Shown here piece by piece: positions 9,101 to 15,049 of a DNA stretch of 20,804 nt. The notes beneath the pieces are model-generated. The model searched no databases and was not told the DNA's origin. It worked only from the letters and a program-made list of their open reading frames with translations. Location: positions 1 to 20,804 of the forward strand of contig CAYYBZ010000001.1 of the NCBI GenBank assembly GCA_964470285.1, in the 5' to 3' direction. The first letter of the stretch is position 1, and each line of letters starts with the position of its first letter. The position numbers were made by a program, and so were the translations under genes. The DNA is from CAYYBZ01 sp964470285 [NCBI: uncultured Oligoflexia bacterium]. GTDB lineage: Bacteria > Bdellovibrionota_G > CAYYBZ01.

Positions 9101-9588
9101 GGGTGAAAAGCTGCCATTTAGGCTATTACGTCAAGGAAAAGTACAAAACGAGGGGTTACTCATCAATTTCAAAAGCAGATCAGAAAAGTATCGACGATCT
9201 TTACCTGCAGCTTTTGGACAGGCCTACAAGCACAAAAATACTTAACAGAATTGCCCTTCTTTACATGAGAAACGGCGACTACGGTAAGGCGAAAACAATT
9301 CTGGGCCGATCCCTTGAAATAAGGTCGAGAAGTTCGTACACCAACAACAATTTGGGAGTTGCCCACTGGTATCTCGGCGAAGATCAGGAAAGTTATCTTA
9401 AATTCAGCAAGGCAATTTCACTTAGTGCCAAGAACCCTACTCCCAGGATTAATATCGCGGCTCTTTATTATGAATACGGAAACGGAAGAGCCTTAAGAAC
9501 TTCTATAGGACAGCTTAAAAGTCTTAAGAAAGTAAACTTAAACGCGATAAACATAATACCGCCTGCCAAGAGAGCTTTAGGAAGATAA
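6148..9588 (+). CDS. Large exported TPR scaffold, GltD/AgmU-like
   Basis: 1146 residues with a signal peptide (basic start MIKHVKKY, hydrophobic core, cleavage near SYA at residue 33) and then a Lys/Glu-rich segment. Nearly the whole protein is helical repeats: blocks such as RGEALLLLGDYHFDRKRIRRA, ARYKLAWCYLNEQDFKRAL, MQFNFAETLYASKKYLEAG, KFAIGRTHYDLDEYDQAIQAF and, at the C-terminus (about 1025-1120), LNRIALLYMRNGDYGKA and NNLGVAHWYLGEDQES. GAGGT lies seven bases before ATG. Third gene of the barrel/gltE-like operon. Its length, export signal and position match the large TPR protein GltD/AgmU (NfsD in the paralogous system), the periplasmic hub of the complex; the assignment rests on context because TPRs diverge quickly. 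It ends 13 bp from the convergent stop at 9602, with no terminator hairpin seen between them. Confidence 0.82.
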   Translation: MIKHVKKYLTIFFISLSFLFYAPFASLNGSYAQAKKKDKEKKKAEDPKGLLESTGAKDKEKIQKAGLVNELLTDIEKVQTSIDIVKDEIDQTRDKKYLPTLLLRLAELYVEKSRLIYYKLKEEMPVGKRGDIKSPEAMEAKELAIETYNSILRDYPGFEENVKVHFFMAHELREIGNIRGMLNQYETIVKNYPRSKYRGEALLLLGDYHFDRKRIRRAADYYSKIIRSNLGHTITSMARYKLAWCYLNEQDFKRALYHFEKIALEAKQQEKEAQNIDSVEERLGKSTLVREALIDSVLCFTEIKKPKDSIPYYKHLADSEITYAKVLEKLANRLYIKREIKWSTRLYRELLQISGELEDNIEYLKRVLQHSRDVKNRRQAVEDIDFLIRNLNRYLHSFRVPDEDKRMAYKQFEVFARDISTKLHLKADETKKSEYYDASAKAYKQYLTLFKDSKYAKDMQFNFAETLYASKKYLEAGEQYETLYDKTTNKKEKSDALFAAVSSYFDAIKDPKSMDKVQLIDARQGFLKTATRYITEFPKSKKTKELKFAIGRTHYDLDEYDQAIQAFTKYINDYPDDKMTPEAGKLILDCFNTRKDYAGLVQQGKLLLANNKITNRKFKKEISELVKKTEFVMIQEKSGKGRLSREQGDFSRDFQRYADKYRGTELGEKALYNAFVGYRNKKKRKLTFISGTQFIIEYPRSKFLEDVLPSLGTIAFEVANYDKACRFFEDFYRKFPREPRAVKLLEKAAKLRTALSDSREAISDYQKLLNSGRAGNAAEIYQEMAVNYERLGDFREMTGVLEQARNLGAETVELNSKLAWGYYKSRNFGKAKQAVERTMKIASGKGSARLSQDEMSALAQAKFITTEITFVNLKNIKLGRGRANEQKLVNRKNRLLEDMKKDLAEISNYRDPKWTIATIFRIGQAYNDFANFLGQTSVPGNLNAAQKKEYRQLLNQKISLLKKEGNDTLKTALSRAYSLNIFNNWVKSCHLGYYVKEKYKTRGYSSISKADQKSIDDLYLQLLDRPTSTKILNRIALLYMRNGDYGKAKTILGRSLEIRSRSSYTNNNLGVAHWYLGEDQESYLKFSKAISLSAKNPTPRINIAALYYEYGNGRALRTSIGQLKSLKKVNLNAINIIPPAKRALGR

Positions 9589-9601
9589 AGACATCGGGCA
9601 A

Positions 9602-10093
9602 CTATTCGACTATCAGATCTCCTGAAAATGAGCCGTTGAGGGTGTATCCGTTGGTAAAAGTAACGTAAAACTTACCCTCAATGGGTCTTCCTTCTGTATT
9701 TGAGAGCTGTGAAAAATTAATTTTGCCCGAACCTATACCCGGGAAAGAAAGACCGTCTTCGACGTAAGAACCCGTTTCATCAAGGGTTCTTACAAATCTG
9801 TCAACGGCGCCGTAAAGCGCCATATCAATATCCTGATTTGCCGTAATTGCCGTTCCCTCTCTGAGGATTGTAACTCCGGCGACAATATCGGCTTCAGGGG
9901 AGTTGGGGACCTCTCTTTTATAACTCACTTTTAAACCTTCATCGAAAAGTTTTATTTCAACCCGGTCAAATGCCAGATTAAATCCCTCAAGGTCACTTAT
10001 TGAACCTGAAAGGGAATTGGCCCCGTCTGAACAGAAAAACAGGAAGCAGGTAAGAAGCATCAAGATAATTGATCTTTGGGAAAATGAAATCAT
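9602..10093 (-). CDS. Small exported protein or lipoprotein, function unknown
   Basis: About 163 residues from the ATG at 10093, chosen over an upstream GTG at 10105 because GGAGG lies six bases before it. The N-terminus is a hydrophobic export signal (ISFSQRSIILMLLTCFLFFC) with Cys residues at 16 and 21; neither has a clean lipobox, so lipidation is uncertain. The rest is strand-rich with repeated beta-type motifs: FDRVEIKLFDEGLKVSYKRE near the start and GKFYVTFTNGYTLNGSFSGD at the end, a pattern common in small extracellular beta-sandwich modules. No named family recognised. It follows the propeller-like lipoprotein gene on the same strand with a gap of about 95 bp that shows no terminator, so co-transcription is plausible. 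Its stop faces the stop of the large TPR gene. Confidence 0.7.
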   Translation of the reverse strand: MISFSQRSIILMLLTCFLFFCSDGANSLSGSISDLEGFNLAFDRVEIKLFDEGLKVSYKREVPNSPEADIVAGVTILREGTAITANQDIDMALYGAVDRFVRTLDETGSYVEDGLSFPGIGSGKINFSQLSNTEGRPIEGKFYVTFTNGYTLNGSFSGDLIVE

Positions 10094-10188
10094 TGTTTCC
10101 TCCACGCCCTTTTATCTACAGTATTTTTATGACTTATTATCGCGCAATAGCAGTTCCAAGACAATCAATAATTATCAGCCTTAAAAAC

Positions 10189-11511
10189 CTAATCTGTATC
10201 GCAAACGTCGCCGATTCCGTCACCGTCAGTATCCAACTGCTCAAAGTTCTGATCGTTCGGACAGTTATCGGTCCTGTCCGCAACTCCGTCTTCATCGACA
10301 TCAGGTACAAGTATTGCAAATTTAAGGCTTGAGTTTGTAATATCATGGTAACTTATCATTGCTATGGACATATCTCTGGAAGCATCATATGAATATGCCA
10401 AAGACGAATGCCTGCCTACCCTGTCGGTATTGTCTACGACGGAATGCTCCCAGGTATCTCCGTTGAGATATGAATATCTCAAATTATAATTTTTTGAATC
10501 GTAATAGGCCACTCCCGGATTATCGTTATGGTCAAATTTAAGAGAGCAGTATTTACCTAGGCTTCCCACCCTGTTTACGTAAGATATTTCCCAGCTTGAG
10601 CCGCCGTCGGTTGAAAAGGCGTATTTTAAATCTTTTGCAACCTCATCGTAGTAAGTTACGGCAAAATTATTGTTTGAGTCGACATCAACTGAAATATACA
10701 TATCGTTTAGACCGAGATTGTCTATTTCGGTTATGGTCCAGCTCCCCGAAACCCTTCTTGCAAACTTTACCGCCTGCTGTGTCTTGTTAAAAAATGCGAT
10801 TGCGGGATTGCCGGAATTGTCAAATACGACAGAATTATAAAATCCTGAATTTGAATCAATGGCATCTCCCTCTATCATTTCTATGTTCCACGATCCTCCT
10901 CCGTTAGCAGAGCTGGCGAATTGCAATGATCTTCTCTCGCTTGACCAGGTATCGTTGCAGTTGATTCTTCCGGAAAAACAAAGCTGATAAGCAACCCCGA
11001 TATTGTTCGATTGTGAAACCGTTATGGCTGAAAACATTCCCGACCATCCGGTAGCATCAATTGTAGACGGTACGCTAAAGGATCCTGTCGAACCTGAATA
11101 AAAATACAGATCGTGATCCGGAAAACCCAAAAGGCTTACAACGGGATTATCCTGATAAAAAGCCAGCGGGGCATAACCAAGATTATTTGATTCACCGGGC
11201 TGACTGACATCGGTTATTGTCCATTCGGTGCCGTCGGTATATTCTCCCTGATGATACGCATATTTTACAATTGCCGGGCTGTCATTTTGATAGTACGTTA
11301 TGCCGGGATTTCCGGCGGAATCCACCGCAATACTCGTTTCAAAGCCGGTTTGAGCCTCATTATCCACCGTGTATAAATCCCAGATTAAGTTTTTAAGAAC
11401 ACCTGAATCCGGGTCAAGCTGTTCGATATCATCATTTTGACCGTTTGAACCGCATGAAACCTGAATCAGGAAACATAGTGCTAACAGTGCAATAAAGAAG
11501 GATTTTTTCAT
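10189..11511 (-). CDS. Exported propeller-like repeat lipoprotein ending in a TSP3 calcium repeat
   Basis: 440 residues. Signal MKKSFFIALLALCFLIQVSC with a probable lipid-modified Cys at 20 (Val-Ser-Cys, though Gln at -3 is atypical). The body is built from repeats of about 45-50 residues with the pattern 'SIAVDSAGNPGITYY...VKYAY...W': seen as SIAVDSAGNPGITYYQ, SVVFDNSGNPAIAFF, SVDVDSNNNFAVTYYD, SLKFDHNDNPGVAYYDS, each followed by an (L/V)(K/R)(Y/F) strand and a Trp strand. This is typical of sialidase/BNR-like beta-propellers; no catalytic sialidase Arg triad was identified. The last 35 residues form a TSP3 calcium-binding repeat (DVDEDGVADRTDNCP ... DTDGDGIGDVCD). Ribosome site GGGAGG; candidate promoter at 11547-11576. 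Probably surface-exposed and calcium-stabilised; ligand unknown. Confidence 0.83.
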   Translation of the reverse strand: MKKSFFIALLALCFLIQVSCGSNGQNDDIEQLDPDSGVLKNLIWDLYTVDNEAQTGFETSIAVDSAGNPGITYYQNDSPAIVKYAYHQGEYTDGTEWTITDVSQPGESNNLGYAPLAFYQDNPVVSLLGFPDHDLYFYSGSTGSFSVPSTIDATGWSGMFSAITVSQSNNIGVAYQLCFSGRINCNDTWSSERRSLQFASSANGGGSWNIEMIEGDAIDSNSGFYNSVVFDNSGNPAIAFFNKTQQAVKFARRVSGSWTITEIDNLGLNDMYISVDVDSNNNFAVTYYDEVAKDLKYAFSTDGGSSWEISYVNRVGSLGKYCSLKFDHNDNPGVAYYDSKNYNLRYSYLNGDTWEHSVVDNTDRVGRHSSLAYSYDASRDMSIAMISYHDITNSSLKFAILVPDVDEDGVADRTDNCPNDQNFEQLDTDGDGIGDVCDTD

Positions 11512-11546
11512 TAAGTCCTTCCTCCCTTTTTAAATATTCACTAACT

Positions 11547-11576
11547 AATATAATGTTAACCTTTTTTTAATAGCAA
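11547..11576 (-). promoter_or_regulatory. Candidate sigma-70 promoter of propeller-like lipoprotein
   Basis: On the minus strand, TTGCTA (11576-11571), an 18-base spacer, then TATATT (11552-11547). Leader to the ATG at 11511 would be about 30 bases and includes GGGAGGAAGGA. By eye only. Confidence 0.33.
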
Positions 11577-11867
11577 TAAGCATACCATAAAACCCGTTCA
11601 ATGATTAACAAGACTTTTCACAACATGTGATTTTCAAGTATGGATAATCCATTCAAATTAGTATGTTATAATAATCATTTGCTATATTCGAATACTTTGC
11701 ATCTTAGCGGTTTTTGTCTATTGACTATTTAAATCACATTCATTAATCTGCTATGCAATAATTTCGTCAAAAGTGCAAATTGTAGCCGATTTTTCCGGCT
11801 GTTATTTGCTGGATTTTTAACGTATTTACAATTAAAATTGAAGGATTAAATTATCAAAATCACATAC

Positions 11868-11897
11868 TTGTGAATTTGAAAATCTAAGATTCATAAT
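11868..11897 (+). promoter_or_regulatory. Candidate sigma-70 promoter of TSP3/GGC-anchor protein
   Basis: TTGTGA at 11868-11873, an 18-base spacer, and CATAAT (five of six consensus) at 11892-11897. The leader to the ATG at 11993 would be about 90 bases, ending in GGGAGGAACTT. By eye only. Confidence 0.3.
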
Positions 11898-11992
11898 AAG
11901 GCACAAATTTTGCTACACTTATACCGAATACCTAATACTTATCCTAAAAACCGAAATTTAACAATTTCCATAATTTCAAAAGGGAGGAACTT

Positions 11993-13228
11993 ATGAGAAA
12001 AAACTTCTTATCTATCCTGATCTTCTGCGCCGCATTGGTAATGTTTATGGTAAATTCATCGTACGCAATCGATGAATGCTACTCCAATTGCGGTAACCCG
12101 CCTCTAGGAATAGGCGGAGGCGGAGGCGGAGGCGGCGGATCTTCCGACGATTTCTATGAACTATTTTTAGAAGACGATATTGATGCGGACGGAATCGGGG
12201 ATATCTCCGATAACTGCATCTATGTAGCAAATCAGGACCAGGCTGATACTGACAGTGACGGTGTCGGAGATGCCTGTGATAACTGTCCTTCAGTTGCAAA
12301 TGCCGATCAGAGAGATTCGGATGCAAACGGAGAAGGCAACGCATGTACCAATGATGATGACGGCGACGGTATAAACGACAGCGCCGATAACTGCCAGTAC
12401 GTGTTCAATCCTGACCAGGCAGACGGCGACGGAAACGGCCAGGGTAACGCCTGCGACGGATACTGTAATCTTAATCCTTCTCAGTGTCAGGAAAATTATG
12501 ACGGTGACAACTATATCGATGCGCAGGATAATTGCATAACAGTTGCAAACAAAGTTCAGACGGATTCGGACGGCGACGGTTTCGGAAATGCCTGTGACGA
12601 CGATGATGACGGGGACGGCGTTTACGACACAGTCGATAACTGCCAGCTTGTTGCAAACGCCGATCAGGCCGACGCAGACAGAGACGGACTGGGCGACTCA
12701 TGTGATGCTGAATTCTGTTATTTCTGGGAAGTTACAAACGGCGGATTAAACGGCGACAGATGTATAGATCCCGACGGGCCTTTCGTTGCTTACATAGCAA
12801 TGGCCCCGATACCGGGAGAGATTGAAAGCGGTGATGATGCAGCACTTTCTATCGTAACAAGCAGAAACGATGTATGCACTCAGATTACGTGGACAATCGT
12901 AAACGCACCTCAAGGTTCAAACCTTGCTCTTTCACCTTACGAATATACTGCCTGCGAAACAACAAAGCTCACGTTTACAGATGTCGTTGCAATACTGGGT
13001 ATAGACAAAAAAGGAACGTGGACAATAAGAATGGATGCCAGCCTGGTAGAGGCCGATCCGTTAGGATATCCGACAACAACCGCTTCAGATACCCTATCAT
13101 TTGATGTAACAGATTCTTCAGGAGGCTGCAGCATAGCTGCCGAAAGTAAACCCACTTACGGATTACTGGCATCGCTGTTACTGCTTACAGGGCTGCTTTT
13201 CTTCATTCATAAGAAGAAAATAGTCTAG
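11993..13228 (+). CDS. Exported TSP3 calcium-repeat protein with GGC C-terminal anchor signal
   Basis: 411 residues. Signal peptide 1-25 (cleavage after SSYA), a short Cys-containing mature start, a nine-Gly hinge near residues 42-50, then about five TSP3-type calcium repeats (about 60-240) of the form DxDxDGxGDxCDNC...ANxDQxD. A beta-rich domain of about 110 residues follows (about 265-370), with Cys residues that may pair. The C-terminus has the three-part layout of surface sorting signals: SGGCS (Cys 379), a hydrophobic helix (GLLASLLLLTGLLFF) and a Lys tail (HKKKIV). This resembles the MYXO-CTERM and Synergist-CTERM style, where a conserved Cys precedes the helix and is thought to be processed and lipid-anchored. 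No processing protease gene is in the window. Ribosome site GGGAGG. A strong terminator follows, so it is likely a single-gene transcript. Confidence 0.87.
   Translation: MRKNFLSILIFCAALVMFMVNSSYAIDECYSNCGNPPLGIGGGGGGGGGSSDDFYELFLEDDIDADGIGDISDNCIYVANQDQADTDSDGVGDACDNCPSVANADQRDSDANGEGNACTNDDDGDGINDSADNCQYVFNPDQADGDGNGQGNACDGYCNLNPSQCQENYDGDNYIDAQDNCITVANKVQTDSDGDGFGNACDDDDDGDGVYDTVDNCQLVANADQADADRDGLGDSCDAEFCYFWEVTNGGLNGDRCIDPDGPFVAYIAMAPIPGEIESGDDAALSIVTSRNDVCTQITWTIVNAPQGSNLALSPYEYTACETTKLTFTDVVAILGIDKKGTWTIRMDASLVEADPLGYPTTTASDTLSFDVTDSSGGCSIAAESKPTYGLLASLLLLTGLLFFIHKKKIV
12171..12717 (+). repeat. TSP3-type calcium repeats within coding sequence
   Basis: Imperfect repeats encoding acidic DxDxDGxGDxCD loops joined by DNC..VxNxDQxD links, about five units. 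Cys pairs between neighbouring units are expected to form disulfides, and each Asp-rich loop to bind calcium, as in thrombospondin type 3 arrays. Confidence 0.8.
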
Positions 13229-13236
13229 TTAAACAT

Positions 13237-13286
13237 ATCCCGCTGCCTCGTCGAATTTGTTATAATCGCCAGGCAGCGGGATTTTT
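13237..13286 (+). terminator. Strong Rho-independent terminator after the TSP3/GGC gene
   Basis: Perfect 12-bp stem ATCCCGCTGCCT (13237-13248) with AGGCAGCGGGAT (13271-13282), 22-base loop, followed by TTTTT. It ends only about seven bases before the ATG of the next gene. The loop contains TATAAT at 13261-13266, and a second TATAAT lies at 13286-13291 touching the start codon. Confidence 0.9.
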
Positions 13287-13292
13287 ATAATT

Positions 13293-15047
13293 ATGAAGAT
13301 AAAAAAAGGGCAGGGAAAAAAGTTAATAGTTTTTTATTTGCTGACGGTATTTCTTTTTTCTTTTTCCTTTATCGCATGTCAGGATAAAGCACTGACACCC
13401 TACTCAGACAACACAGATTCGATTTACGTAAATAACCGACTAAAGCTCAAAGGCAATTTCTGTAATCAGGAACCCGGCAACAGCATTTTACCTGTTAAGA
13501 TACTTTTTGTGCTTGACCATTCAGCAAGTTTGGGACCGTTCGGCGATCCCGACGGAACCGACACCGATCAGGCGGACGGTACAAATGAAAGGCAAAATGC
13601 CGTAAGAGCTGTTTTGGACGAATACTCAAGCAATCCCGCTTATTTTTTCGGACAGATTCTTTTCTCAAACAATATTGATTTATGTCAGGATCCCGGCGGA
13701 GACGGCTGGCTTGACTGGAACAATCTTGACAGGGCCGGATATGAGCCCTGCATCACAAGCATTTATAATCCGCATAACTGGACAAGAATGCATGACGGAC
13801 TTTTAGAGGCCTACAATCAAATCGATCATGACCTAAAAAGCATGCCCAAAAGGCTGCAACGCAGAACCACCTATATCGTGATACTTTTTACCGACGGTAT
13901 TCCCGATGACGGCATAGGTGATTGTGAGTTCGGCCAGCCCGTTGAAAATCAGCCGGCATTTGAGGAAGAACCGGTCAACATAGTTAAAATAGCAAGCGAC
14001 ATTATGAGGCTTGACGATGAAGATGCCGAGATCCGTGCAAGAGAAATAATAATCAACACTATATTTTTAAAGCCCCCTGCTATTCCTTTGATGAAGGCAG
14101 GCCCCTGCGAAGATCTCGATGAACAGTCCGAACTGTTGACATTCGCAAGGGATTTACTCGGGCAAATTGCAAGCATAGGGAACGGAACCTTTTTCGAAAC
14201 AGGTGTCCCGCAGAATCTTGACTTCCTGCAATTTGTAAGAACATCAGTTAAAAGCGTTTTCGGGCTTAAAACATTCATAGTAGCAAACCTCAATGCCAGG
14301 CTTGACGGTAACGGTGACCTTGTGGCCGATTCAGATGCAGACGGTTTATCGGATGCGTTTGAAAGCTTACGTGGATATAATTTAAGAGACAAGGACTCCG
14401 ACTCTGACGGTCTTGGCGATAAGATTGAAGTGTTACTGGGAAGAAACGTAAATATAGATGACGGTATTTGCGCACCACATGAATTCGGAGATACAGATTT
14501 TGACGGACTGAACGATTGCGAAGAAAGAATGCTGCAAACCGATGATCAGCTTCCCGATTCAGACGGTGACGGAATTTTAGATATGCTTGAAGTTTATTAC
14601 GATACCGATCCACTCTTTGCTGACTCCAACATGGACAACAATCAGGACGGAGTTTTCAACGGTTATGAAATCGCCGTTCACACGGAACCGGGTTACGCTT
14701 TAAGCGATGATTCCAAGCAGAGATACGCCTACAGATACACTGTTAACTATGATGAAGGTTTAAGCGAAGAGCTTATCGACTGTTTCGATTTCGAAATAGG
14801 CAATATTTCGCTTGTCAAACCAGTTCCCAGAGACGGATACCCTGCCGGTCTCAACGACATACTGGTTTATTATATAGAATCTTTAATAGACGACCCGAAT
14901 GAATTCGGAGATACTACAATCGGGCATTATCAGGCCCTTTATCTTGGAAGCGGTTATAAATATCCTCAGTCGGGCCAGTTTGAACTTGATGACTTTTCGG
15001 ATTTCAATGTAATCGGGAAAATTTTCGAAATAAATCCTGGATTTTGA
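13293..15047 (+). CDS. VWA-domain lipoprotein with calcium-loop repeats (paralogue 1)
   Basis: 584 residues. Signal peptide and probable lipobox (SFIAC, Cys 29). VWA domain from about residue 66: metal-ion-dependent adhesion site DHSAS (Asp75, Ser77, Ser79) and the later FTDG (Thr200, Asp201) with the sequence ILFTDGIPDDGIG. Then Asp-rich calcium repeats from about 337 to 465 of the form DSDADGLSDAFE, DSDGDGILDMLE, linking to a C-terminal domain (477-584) shared with the next gene. Family knowledge: VWA domains bind protein ligands through a metal and are common in adhesins. First gene of a three-gene operon; its stop is two bases before the next ATG. The ATG is only about ten bases after the preceding terminator stem and has no clear Shine-Dalgarno site apart from GCGGGA inside the stem, so the start is the best available rather than certain. 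Confidence 0.85.
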   Translation: MKIKKGQGKKLIVFYLLTVFLFSFSFIACQDKALTPYSDNTDSIYVNNRLKLKGNFCNQEPGNSILPVKILFVLDHSASLGPFGDPDGTDTDQADGTNERQNAVRAVLDEYSSNPAYFFGQILFSNNIDLCQDPGGDGWLDWNNLDRAGYEPCITSIYNPHNWTRMHDGLLEAYNQIDHDLKSMPKRLQRRTTYIVILFTDGIPDDGIGDCEFGQPVENQPAFEEEPVNIVKIASDIMRLDDEDAEIRAREIIINTIFLKPPAIPLMKAGPCEDLDEQSELLTFARDLLGQIASIGNGTFFETGVPQNLDFLQFVRTSVKSVFGLKTFIVANLNARLDGNGDLVADSDADGLSDAFESLRGYNLRDKDSDSDGLGDKIEVLLGRNVNIDDGICAPHEFGDTDFDGLNDCEERMLQTDDQLPDSDGDGILDMLEVYYDTDPLFADSNMDNNQDGVFNGYEIAVHTEPGYALSDDSKQRYAYRYTVNYDEGLSEELIDCFDFEIGNISLVKPVPRDGYPAGLNDILVYYIESLIDDPNEFGDTTIGHYQALYLGSGYKYPQSGQFELDDFSDFNVIGKIFEINPGF

Positions 15048-15049
15048 TT

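Larger units (their letters stand above)
11512..11992. other. 481-bp AT-rich divergent intergenic region
   Basis: No open frame with coding character. It separates the propeller-like lipoprotein (minus) from the TSP3 repeat protein (plus). Candidate promoters: 11547-11576 on minus and 11868-11897 on plus. A further TTGACT at 11721 with TAATCT 17 bases on is weaker. A small hairpin AGCCG(7)CGGCT at 11784-11800 has no T-tract. Both flanking genes share an almost identical ribosome-site context (GGGAGGA). Confidence 0.6.

Noticed and set aside
10137-10346. Short frames on both strands around the end of the propeller-like gene
   Set aside because: They overlap the TSP3-coding 3' end of a convincing gene in other frames and have no ribosome site.
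10189-11511. Calling the propeller-like protein a sialidase
   Set aside because: Only the repeat style fits; no catalytic Arg triad, Tyr/Glu pair or strict Asp-box set was identified.
12045-12701. Minus-strand Arg/His-rich frames opposite the TSP3 repeats
   Set aside because: They are reverse reads of Asp-rich GAC/GAT codons; the repeated composition keeps the frame open without coding meaning.
12171-12717. Tandem similarity that could suggest a CRISPR or satellite array
   Set aside because: Similarity is at protein level (DxDxDG units), units vary in length and DNA sequence, and there are no constant repeats with unique spacers.
15044-15049. TTG at 15044 as start of the second VWA gene
   Set aside because: It overlaps the preceding stop and adds only two residues; the ATG at 15050 begins a normal basic signal-peptide start.
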